21,910 bases of DNA from Actinomycetota bacterium (GTDB taxonomy: Bacteria; Actinomycetota; Actinomycetes; Actinomycetales; Microbacteriaceae), in assembly GCA_009704225.1 (NCBI GenBank), contig WLEN01000001.1, positions 1 through 21,910 of the forward strand, in the 5' to 3' direction. Positions 13,484-20,361 of this stretch are shown here, piece after piece. A model generated the notes under the pieces. The model had not been told where the DNA came from and searched no databases. It saw nothing but the letters and a program-made list of their open reading frames with translations. Every line of letters starts with the position of its first letter. Positions within the stretch are counted from its first letter, which is position 1. Made by a program: the position numbers and the translations under genes.

Positions 13484-14119
13484 ATGCGAGTCATAGTTGC
13501 CGATCACCCCCTCATCACGCACAAGCTCACGATGCTGCGTGACAAGACCACGCCGTCGTCGACTTTCCGCACGCTCGCCGACGAGCTCATGACACTTCTC
13601 GCGTATGAAGCAACCCGGGACGTTCGCGTGGTCCCCCATCACATCGAAACGCCCGTCGCGCCGACCGAGGGGGTCGTTCTCGCCGAACCACACCCGCTCA
13701 TTGTGCCGATCCTGCGAGCCGGCCTCGGGATGCTCGAGGGGTTGCTGCGATTGATGCCGAGCGCGGAAACGGGTTTCCTCGGGATGGTTCGCGACGAGAC
13801 GACGCTCCAACCGAGTGTTTATGCCGAGCGCCTCCCCGCGAATCTCACCGGTCGCCAGTGCTACGTGCTCGACCCGATGCTTGCAACCGGGGGATCGCTC
13901 ATCGCCGCGATTGATTTTATGTTCGAACGCGGCGCCACGGACGTCACTGCCGTGTGTCTGCTCGGGTCACCCGAGGGGGTCGCTGCTGTCAAGGACGCTG
14001 TTGGCAACCGAGATGTCACTCTCGTCCTCGGTGCACTCGATGAAAAACTCAACGAACACGGGTACATCGTGCCCGGACTCGGTGATGCGGGCGACCGTCT
14101 CTACGGTGTCGCAGGCTAA
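13484..14119 (+). CDS. upp: Uracil phosphoribosyltransferase (Upp)
   Basis: 211 residues, the usual length. It makes UMP from uracil and PRPP in pyrimidine salvage. [20 protein letters not shown] is the characteristic N-terminus; [15 protein letters not shown] carries the flexible-loop region, and [18 protein letters not shown] is the PRPP-binding motif. The C-terminal end has the uracil-binding [15 protein letters not shown]. The start is ATG at 13484; upstream codons in the open frame run antisense through tadA and are not used. Together with psuG/psuK further right it gives the cell two routes of uracil-base recovery. Confidence 0.97.
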   Translation: MRVIVADHPLITHKLTMLRDKTTPSSTFRTLADELMTLLAYEATRDVRVVPHHIETPVAPTEGVVLAEPHPLIVPILRAGLGMLEGLLRLMPSAETGFLGMVRDETTLQPSVYAERLPANLTGRQCYVLDPMLATGGSLIAAIDFMFERGATDVTAVCLLGSPEGVAAVKDAVGNRDVTLVLGALDEKLNEHGYIVPGLGDAGDRLYGVAG

Positions 14120-14123
14120 ACGG

Positions 14124-14129
14124 TAAAAT
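14124..14129 (+). promoter_or_regulatory. -10 box for leaderless winged-helix regulator mRNA
   Basis: TAAAAT is placed exactly 6 nt before the ATG, directly after the upp stop codon. No ribosome-binding site and no clear -35 are seen. The regulator can therefore be expressed apart from upp. Confidence 0.55.
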
Positions 14130-14135
14130 ATCGGG

Positions 14136-14747
14136 ATGCCTGACAACGCCCAGAATCCCGCGCAAATACGCGGTTTTGCGGTGTATGTCGGCGTCGATGA
14201 AGCTAGCGCCCTCGCGGCCGGCACCTCTATCTCGGAAATAGTTGACGCAGTTCGTAACGTCGTCACGGCGGCGGTTCCTGGCACGGAATCTCACGCCGCG
14301 GTCGCCTATGCACCGGAAAGTCAGCGCGGCAAAAACCTCGACATTGTTCGCTTAGCGCTGCGGGAACCGCGCGCCGTTGCCGAACTGCTTCCGCCGAAAC
14401 CCACCTCCACGACGCAGGGCGTGACGATCGACCTGTCACGGAAACGCGTAGTCATCAACGGTGACGTCGCGCCGCTGACCTACAAAGAGTTCGAATTGCT
14501 GCAATACCTCGTTCTTCGCGAAGCGGTCACCGTTGATCGCTCGGGAATGATTGACACCCTGTGGGCCGCGAGTGACGTCGACCGGCCCAACAGTCGGACA
14601 ATCGATGTGCATGTCCGGCGACTCCGATCAAAATTAGAGCCGTTCGAGGACATTGTGCGCACCGTCCGCGGAGTCGGTTATCGGTTTGATCGCCACGCAG
14701 ACGTCATCATCGACTTTGGCACGGGCCGCTCGCCCGACATCTACTAG
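14136..14747 (+). CDS. Orphan OmpR-type winged-helix regulator without receiver domain
   Basis: 203 residues. The C-terminal half (about 97-186) is a clear OmpR/PhoB DNA-binding domain: PLTYKEFELLQYLV, the recognition helix SRTIDVHVRRLRSKL (153-167) and IVRTVRGVGYRF. The N-terminal part (about 10-85) is not a receiver: it lacks the acidic pair, the phosphoacceptor Asp and the Lys. It reads IRGFAVYVGVDEASALAAGT, then an amphipathic helix and SHAAVAYAPES, perhaps an alpha/beta sensing or dimerisation domain that I do not recognise. Such proteins bind DNA without phosphorylation. It starts 16 nt after upp and ends 5 nt before the photolyase start, so control of the photolyase is a natural guess but unproven. 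Confidence 0.87.
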   Translation: MPDNAQNPAQIRGFAVYVGVDEASALAAGTSISEIVDAVRNVVTAAVPGTESHAAVAYAPESQRGKNLDIVRLALREPRAVAELLPPKPTSTTQGVTIDLSRKRVVINGDVAPLTYKEFELLQYLVLREAVTVDRSGMIDTLWAASDVDRPNSRTIDVHVRRLRSKLEPFEDIVRTVRGVGYRFDRHADVIIDFGTGRSPDIY

Positions 14748-14752
14748 GCGAC

Positions 14753-16102
14753 ATGATGAACACCTCTCTGGTCTGGCTGCGCGATGACTTACGTCTAGCC
14801 GATAATCCCGCGCTCGATGCTGCACTACGCGCGGGTGACCGGACCGCCGTTATGTACGTGCTCGACGACGAATCCCCCGAGGTTCGCCCACTTGGTGGGG
14901 CATCGCGATGGTGGCTTCACCATTCACTTCGCCAATTGCAGAAGGACCTTACGGCGCTGGGTGGATCTCTAATTCTGCGGCGGGGTGCCGCCCGAGATGT
15001 CCTTCCTGCCGTCGTGGCCGAAATCGGGGCAACGAGTGTTCACTGGAATCGTCGGTACGGATCGGCCCGTGCAATCGACACCGATCTCAAGGTTTCGCTT
15101 ACTGACGCACACAGTTACACCGGCTCGTTGTTGCACGACCCGTGGTCGGTCACGACCGGAGCCGGAACGCCGTTCAAGGTGTTCACGCCGTTCTGGAAGT
15201 CGATCCTGGCGGGACCAGCACCGCGACAATCGGTAACCGCGCCAAGGTCGATTGCGGGCGTGGAGGCCACATCCGACCTACTTGATTCATGGAATCTGCT
15301 TCCTGACCGACCGTGGGCGAACGATTTCCCCAATCAGTGGACACCGGGTGAAACGGGTGCGCGGGAGCGCCTAGAACGATTCCTCGACAACGGGCTTGCC
15401 TTGTACCACCGTCGAGACGAGCCTGGAATCGAATCGACCAGCGGACTGAGCCCGCACCTGCGCTTCGGAGAGATCAGCCCCTACCAGGTGTGGCACGCGG
15501 TCGAATCCGTTGTCACCCCCGAAACCCGAGCGAACGCGAGTCGATTCCTTAGTGAAGTCGGGTGGCGCGAGTTTTCATATCACCAGCTCTTTCACAACAC
15601 CGACCTGCACCGTCGAAACCTTCGCGCTGAATTTGACGAATTCCCGTGGGAAGAACCGAATCCGGCACACCTCTCGGCGTGGAAGAAGGGAAAGACCGGT
15701 GTGGAGCTCGTCGATGCGGGGATGCGTGAACTGTGGAAAATCGGAACAATGCACAATCGTGTTCGAATGGTCGCGGCAAGTTTCCTCATCAAGAACCTTG
15801 GAATCGATTGGCGAATCGGCGAGGCGTGGTTTTGGAACACCTTGGTCGACGCTGACGAGGCGAGCAACCCAGCATCATGGCAGTGGGTCGCGGGAAGCGG
15901 TTATGACGCCGCCCCATATTTTCGCGTATTCAATCCCGAACTGCAGGCCGCAAAGTTCGACCCGGATAGCGTCTATCGTGCTCGGTGGATTGAGGAATAC
16001 AACACTCCTCTGTACCCCGAGCCAATCGTGAGCCTGTCCGACACCCGAGCCCGCGCGTTGGCGGATTACGCGACTATGCGGGGCGAGCGCCCACAGCAGT
16101 AA
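14753..16102 (+). CDS. phr: Deoxyribodipyrimidine photolyase (cryptochrome/photolyase family)
   Basis: 449 residues. It uses FAD and blue light to split cyclobutane pyrimidine dimers. The N-terminal alpha/beta antenna domain starts SLVWLRDDLRLADNPAL. The helical FAD domain contains GLSPHLRFGEISPYQVW, WREFSYHQLFHNTDLHRRNL and VDAGMRELWKIGTMHNRVRM, then the region around 375 with SWQWVAGSGYDAAPYFRVFNP that carries the Trp electron-transfer residues. Class I CPD photolyase fits best; a cryptochrome-like role cannot be excluded. Two ATGs (14753, 14756) are possible. TACTAG at 14742-14747 could be a -10 box giving a nearly leaderless mRNA. Its end overlaps the convergent kinase gene by 29 nt. Confidence 0.95.
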   Translation: MMNTSLVWLRDDLRLADNPALDAALRAGDRTAVMYVLDDESPEVRPLGGASRWWLHHSLRQLQKDLTALGGSLILRRGAARDVLPAVVAEIGATSVHWNRRYGSARAIDTDLKVSLTDAHSYTGSLLHDPWSVTTGAGTPFKVFTPFWKSILAGPAPRQSVTAPRSIAGVEATSDLLDSWNLLPDRPWANDFPNQWTPGETGARERLERFLDNGLALYHRRDEPGIESTSGLSPHLRFGEISPYQVWHAVESVVTPETRANASRFLSEVGWREFSYHQLFHNTDLHRRNLRAEFDEFPWEEPNPAHLSAWKKGKTGVELVDAGMRELWKIGTMHNRVRMVAASFLIKNLGIDWRIGEAWFWNTLVDADEASNPASWQWVAGSGYDAAPYFRVFNPELQAAKFDPDSVYRARWIEEYNTPLYPEPIVSLSDTRARALADYATMRGERPQQ

Positions 16103-16961
16103 CCGCCTCGGCGGCGACAATCACGGCCGCACGTGCCGCTTCCACCGGGGTCAAACCTTGTGCCAGTCCCGCCAACAATCCGGCGTTAAAAGAATCCCCC
16201 GCGCCGGTTGGGTCGGCGACGTCCACGGGTTCGACTGGAACGTGAACGAGCGCCTCAGCGCGTTGCCCAACAATCACGCCGTCGCGACCACACGTCGTGA
16301 CGACGAGCGGGAAGAGCTCGGTCAATTTGATGGTTGCCGCTTCGACGTCGTCGAGCCCCGAAAGAACGCGGGCCTCGTCCTCGTTAGGTCGCAGGATGTG
16401 TGCGCCAGCACACAGTCGAAGGAATTCGTCCACCCCGAAATCGGTGATGAAGCCGGCCGAGGCCGGATCGATACTGACGGTCACGTCGTGTGCAGACGCT
16501 CGCTCGATGAGTCGCACGACGGACTCGCGCTTCGGCTCATCGATGATCGTATGGCCCGTGAAGTGCAGATATTCGGCAATGGCGATGAGGTCCTGCGGAA
16601 CCGAGTCGAGGTCAAAGATGACGTTTGCGCCTCGGTCCGTCAACATCGTTCGCTTCTCGCCCTCGACGATGATGACTATCGTCCCCGTCGAACATTCTGT
16701 GTCGCTCTGCAGGTGAGCCTTTACGCCGAAACGCTCGAGTTCCAGCGTGTGCCGCGCGTTGTCGGCCTCACCGACCTGCCCAAAGAAGTGGACGTTCGCG
16801 CCGATGTGCCCGAGCCACGCCGCGGTGTTGGCCGATGAACCGCCCGGGTGCCGTTCGATAAAGGCGGGGGTGTCGGTGTCGGTGCGAATCGCACCTTGCG
16901 GACGAACGATGATGTCGTCGATGACGTCACCGACAACAACAATCGTTCCCTTTGTCGTCAT
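16074..16961 (-). CDS. psuK: PfkB-family kinase, probable pseudouridine kinase
   Basis: 295 residues of the ribokinase/PfkB fold. N-terminal VVVGDVIDDIIV and the glycine pair HPGGSSANTA (about 38-47) bind the sugar. The anion-hole motif DPTGAGDSFNAG near the C-terminus gives the catalytic base at about Asp256. The family alone would allow several sugars. Coupling to psuG (ATG at 16959-16961 overlaps its TGA as ATGA) points to phosphorylation of pseudouridine to pseudouridine 5'-phosphate, the substrate of PsuG. A GTG 18 nt upstream lies inside psuG and is less likely. Kinase identity is sure; substrate is inferred from context. Confidence 0.88.
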   Translation of the reverse strand: MTTKGTIVVVGDVIDDIIVRPQGAIRTDTDTPAFIERHPGGSSANTAAWLGHIGANVHFFGQVGEADNARHTLELERFGVKAHLQSDTECSTGTIVIIVEGEKRTMLTDRGANVIFDLDSVPQDLIAIAEYLHFTGHTIIDEPKRESVVRLIERASAHDVTVSIDPASAGFITDFGVDEFLRLCAGAHILRPNEDEARVLSGLDDVEAATIKLTELFPLVVTTCGRDGVIVGQRAEALVHVPVEPVDVADPTGAGDSFNAGLLAGLAQGLTPVEAARAAVIVAAEAVTAVGARPA

Positions 16962-17887
16962 GCGCTGAGTCGACACCACGCGGTCGCGATGTCGCCCGCG
17001 ACTCGAATGTTGTTGCGGGCCAAATCGAGGTTGACCTCGAGGCTGCGTCCACCCGACGCCTCGACGATGTACCCGAGAAGGAACGGGGTAACGGCTTTGC
17101 CCCGAACTCCAGCCTGTTCTGCGGCGAGGAACGCTTCAGAGAGAACTTGGTCGTGTTCGGCCGGATCCCACTGTTGTTCAAGAGGAATCGGGTTCGCGAC
17201 GACGATTCCCTGACCGTGTCCGGTGGCATCGTGTGCCTTCATGATGGCAGCGACCTCGGTTGCATCCGCCGCCGACCAATCAAGGGTAAACCCGCTGTCT
17301 CTCAACCAAAAAGCGGGGAACGCCGTCGTCCCGTACCCGACGACCGGAACCGAAAGTGTTTCGAGTCGCTCGAGCGTCGCGGCGATGTCAAGAACCGACT
17401 TTACGCCCGCCGAAACGACCGAGATGTTGGTGACGGCGAGGGTCGAGAGGTCAGCGGATTCATCGAACGTTTCGTTAGCACCGCGGTGAACACCGCCGAG
17501 TCCTCCGGTCGCAAACACGCGAATTCCGGCTTGCGCGGCAATGTGAGCGGTCGCGGCCACGGTCGTCGCGCCACTTTCCCGCTTGGCGAGCAAGATTGGC
17601 AGGTCGCGTACGCTGGCCTTGGCGATGTCTTTTTCCGCAATCGTGGCGAGGCCCTCTGGATCGAGGCCAACCGTCGGAATTCCATCAATGACCGCGATCG
17701 TCGCAGGAACGACACCCTTGTCGCGCAGAATCTGCTCAAACTCGAGGGCTGCCTCGCGGTTGCGCGGACGGGGAAGACCGTGGGAAATAATCGTCGACTC
17801 CAGGGCGACGACAGGCTTGTTCTCTGCAAGCGCGAGCGCGACTTCGGGGGCAATGTTCAAGGTAGGCACCTTGTGACGATACCGCAC
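16958..17887 (-). CDS. psuG: Pseudouridine-5'-phosphate glycosidase (PsuG)
   Basis: 309 residues. It breaks the C-C glycosidic bond of pseudouridine 5'-phosphate to give uracil and ribose 5-phosphate. The active-site residues described for E. coli PsuG (E31, D149, K166) have counterparts at E30 in VALESTIISHGLP, D146 in DESADL and K163 in SAGVKSVLD, all with consistent spacing. GGLGGVHRGANETFD (128-142) is also typical. The released uracil can feed Upp, encoded about 3 kb away. The start is GTG at 17885-17887 with no ribosome-binding site, 5 nt after a GATAGT box, so leaderless translation is likely. Confidence 0.95.
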   Translation of the reverse strand: MRYRHKVPTLNIAPEVALALAENKPVVALESTIISHGLPRPRNREAALEFEQILRDKGVVPATIAVIDGIPTVGLDPEGLATIAEKDIAKASVRDLPILLAKRESGATTVAATAHIAAQAGIRVFATGGLGGVHRGANETFDESADLSTLAVTNISVVSAGVKSVLDIAATLERLETLSVPVVGYGTTAFPAFWLRDSGFTLDWSAADATEVAAIMKAHDATGHGQGIVVANPIPLEQQWDPAEHDQVLSEAFLAAEQAGVRGKAVTPFLLGYIVEASGGRSLEVNLDLARNNIRVAGDIATAWCRLSA

Positions 17888-17891
17888 GCTC

Positions 17892-17898
17892 TACTATC
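17892..17898. promoter_or_regulatory. Shared two-way -10 element between psuG and the SDR gene
   Basis: TACTATC reads TACTAT on the + strand and GATAGT on the - strand, offset by one base. The + box is 6 nt before the SDR GTG and the - box is 5 nt before the psuG GTG. Only 16 nt separate the two start codons, so neither gene has room for a ribosome-binding site and a leader. Confidence 0.6.
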
Positions 17899-17903
17899 GA
17901 ATT

Positions 17904-19421
17904 GTGCCTAGTGAGATCACTTCAGACCTTCCCCTTCGACGGGGTGAGAACGGGTTGCCCGCGCTATGTCTTGTCACAGGGGCGACGGGTTACATCGGTG
18001 GCCGTCTTGTTCGCGAGTTGCTTGCTCACGGCTATCGTGTTCGTGTCATGGCGCGCCACGCCGAGCGTCTTCGCTTTCACCCGTGGATTGACAAGGTCGA
18101 GGTCGTCGATGGAGACGCCACAAACCGCGACGACCTAGCACGAGCGGTGGTGGGGGTGGACGTGGCGTATTACCTGCTGCACGCACTGATGTCACCGCAG
18201 AACTTCGAGGAGGAAGAACGTCTCGTCGCAACGCTGTTCGGCGAAGAGTGTCTCCGCGCGGGAGTCTCGCGAATCGTGTATCTCGGAGGAATGGCCGACC
18301 CCGATTCAACCCTGTCCCCGCACCTTCAATCGCGAGCCGACACCGGCAACATCCTGCAGAGCAGCGGTGTCCCCACCATTGAATTGAGGGCGGGAGTCGT
18401 CATTGGTTCGGGTTCTGCGTCGTTCGAGATGTTGCGCTATTTGACCGAGCGGTTGCCCATCATGACGGTCCCCAAATGGGTGAATTCGCGCATCCAGCCG
18501 ATCGCGGTTCGGGATGTGCTTCGATACCTGGTCGGCGCCGCGGCTCTTCCCACATCGATAACAGGTGACTATGACATTGGTGGTCCCGATGTGTTCACTT
18601 ACCGAGAGATGATGGAGCATTACGCAGCGGCAGCCGGCCTCCGGCCGCGAATCATCATTCCCGTGCCCGTTTTGACGCCGAGGCTGTCGAGCGGTTGGGT
18701 CGGGCTGGTCACCCCCGTGCCGTATACGCTCGCCCGCAGACTCGTCGCGAGTTTGAAGAACGAAGTCGTGGCCCGAAATGACGACATTCGTCGCTTGATT
18801 CCCGACCCACCAGCTGGACTCACCACTTTCGACCGAGCTGTTGCTCTGGCGTTGTCGAAGATCAAGGACGCCCACGTCGACACCCGTTGGTCGGATGCGT
18901 CCCTCCCCGGTGCGCCCTCGGAACCCCTGCCGACCGACCCCAAATGGGCCGGTGGCACCCTGTATCAAGACATTCGTATTGCGCACAGCATCGACTCGGT
19001 TGACGAGGTGTGGAAGCGCGTCGAGTCCATTGGCGGAGACAACGGTTATTCCACGGCCAGTTGGGCCTGGGAAGCCCGCGGGCTGCTGGATCGACTTGTC
19101 GGCGGACCCGGTCTTCGTCGGGGCCGTCGCGACCCGAACCACCTGGTCGAGGGCGAAGCGCTCGATTTCTGGCGCGTCGAATCACTGCGCCCGCCCAACG
19201 TCTTGCGCCTCCGCGCCGAAATGCGCAATCCGGGTTTGGCCTGGCTGGAATTCACGGTCGAGGCCGAAGGCACCGGGGCGAAAGTTACACAACGCGCCTT
19301 TTTCGCACCGCGCGGGCTTGCCGGGCACGTGTATTGGTGTCTCGTCTGGCCGATGCACGGGTTGGTGTTCCCCTCGATGGTGAATTCCGTGGCACGCGGA
19401 CGAAATAACAAACGCTCGTGA
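17904..19421 (+). CDS. SDR/NAD(P)-binding protein with C-terminal DUF2867-like domain
   Basis: 505 residues, about twice a normal SDR. The N-terminal Rossmann domain (about 20-270) has the nucleotide loop VTGATGYIGGRLV at 24-36, RVRVMARH and DGDATNRDDLARAVVG. It is an atypical/extended SDR of the NmrA-like kind and lacks an obvious YxxxK catalytic pair. The C-terminal part (about 350-500) fits the DUF2867/SRPBCC-like type seen fused to such Rossmann domains. It includes WAWEARGLLDRLVGGPG and DFWRVESLRPPNVLRLRAEM, then VTQRAFFAPRGLAGHVYW. The substrate is unknown; a lipid-like ligand for the C-terminal domain is only a guess. It is translationally coupled to the EamA transporter and divergent from psuG. 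Confidence 0.88.
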   Translation: MPSEITSDLPLRRGENGLPALCLVTGATGYIGGRLVRELLAHGYRVRVMARHAERLRFHPWIDKVEVVDGDATNRDDLARAVVGVDVAYYLLHALMSPQNFEEEERLVATLFGEECLRAGVSRIVYLGGMADPDSTLSPHLQSRADTGNILQSSGVPTIELRAGVVIGSGSASFEMLRYLTERLPIMTVPKWVNSRIQPIAVRDVLRYLVGAAALPTSITGDYDIGGPDVFTYREMMEHYAAAAGLRPRIIIPVPVLTPRLSSGWVGLVTPVPYTLARRLVASLKNEVVARNDDIRRLIPDPPAGLTTFDRAVALALSKIKDAHVDTRWSDASLPGAPSEPLPTDPKWAGGTLYQDIRIAHSIDSVDEVWKRVESIGGDNGYSTASWAWEARGLLDRLVGGPGLRRGRRDPNHLVEGEALDFWRVESLRPPNVLRLRAEMRNPGLAWLEFTVEAEGTGAKVTQRAFFAPRGLAGHVYWCLVWPMHGLVFPSMVNSVARGRNNKRS

Positions 19422-20338
19422 ATCGCACTCCGAGCGCCGACAGCCGACTTGCCATTCTCGCCCTATTTGCTGTGACCGCAGCCTGGGGGGCATCGTTCGT
19501 CCTCATGAAGCCTGCGATCGAGCGCCAGCCAATCCCCGACTTTCTCGCCACCCGTTTCGTTATTGCGGCCATCATCCTGATCCTGGTTCGCCCGTCCGTC
19601 TTGTCGAACATCACCCCGCGAGTGTGGTGGACGGGCGGAATCGCGGGTGTCGTCCTCTCGATCGGCTATGTCGCACAAACCATCGGACTGCACTACGCAA
19701 CCGCCGCAATCACGGGCTTCCTCACGGGTCTCTACGTGGTCGGAACGCCGTTGCTCGCGTGGCTGATTTTTCGGCAACCACTCAACCGCAAGGTCATCGT
19801 GGCCGCCAGTCTTGGGTTGGCCGGGCTCGGGGTAATCTCGCTCAACTCGTTCGGAATTGGCATCGGGGAAATCTGGATCATCGTGGGGGCGATCTTTTTC
19901 GCGCTCCACATTGTTGTCTTGGGTCGCTGGGCGCCCGGCAATGATTCCTATGCACTCACCGTCGTCCAGATCGTCGTCGTCGCGATATGCACCGCCGGAA
20001 TGACGTTTGCGGATGGTGACGGATACATCCCCCCGCCTGACGTCGACGTGTGGATTGCGGTTCTCGTCACCGCGGTGTTCGCGACCGCGCTCGCCTTTCT
20101 TCTTCAAACCTGGGCGCAGTCGAAAATGGACGCCTCGCGCGTCGCAATCATTCTCACGGCCGAGGTGCCGTGGGCCGCGGGCCTTTCTGTCGCAGTAGGG
20201 CAAGAAACTCTTGCCGTGCGCACCATCATCGGCGGGTGCATCATGATTGCGGCGATGCTGATTGCGGAATGGCCTTCGCGCCGAAAGCCTAAGAAAGGCG
20301 AAATCATTCCCGTGCACCCTCTCGGACACTTCGAATAG
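19418..20338 (+). CDS. EamA/DMT-superfamily transporter
   Basis: 306 residues with about ten predicted membrane helices in two EamA repeats. The first starts AILALFAVTAAWGASFVLMKP, with the family Trp-Gly-x-x-F motif. The second begins near IGEIWIIVGAIFFALHIVVL. The short cytoplasmic C-terminus is basic (PSRRKPKKGE). Family members export amino acids or other metabolites, but the substrate cannot be told. The start is GTG at 19418, overlapping the SDR stop as GTGA, so the two are expressed together. The gene ends 15 nt from the convergent GH3 gene. Confidence 0.92.
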   Translation: MNRTPSADSRLAILALFAVTAAWGASFVLMKPAIERQPIPDFLATRFVIAAIILILVRPSVLSNITPRVWWTGGIAGVVLSIGYVAQTIGLHYATAAITGFLTGLYVVGTPLLAWLIFRQPLNRKVIVAASLGLAGLGVISLNSFGIGIGEIWIIVGAIFFALHIVVLGRWAPGNDSYALTVVQIVVVAICTAGMTFADGDGYIPPPDVDVWIAVLVTAVFATALAFLLQTWAQSKMDASRVAIILTAEVPWAAGLSVAVGQETLAVRTIIGGCIMIAAMLIAEWPSRRKPKKGEIIPVHPLGHFE

Positions 20339-20361
20339 CCGTCGGCGAATCAGCTATTCGA
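20331..20361. repeat. Inverted repeat at the convergent ends of the EamA and GH3 genes
   Basis: Perfect 9-bp arms TCGAATAGC (20331-20339) and GCTATTCGA (20353-20361) with a 13-nt loop. Each arm contains the stop codon of one gene, both genes ending in a Glu codon and TAG. It is a possible two-way terminator, but neither side has a real U run. Confidence 0.55.
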
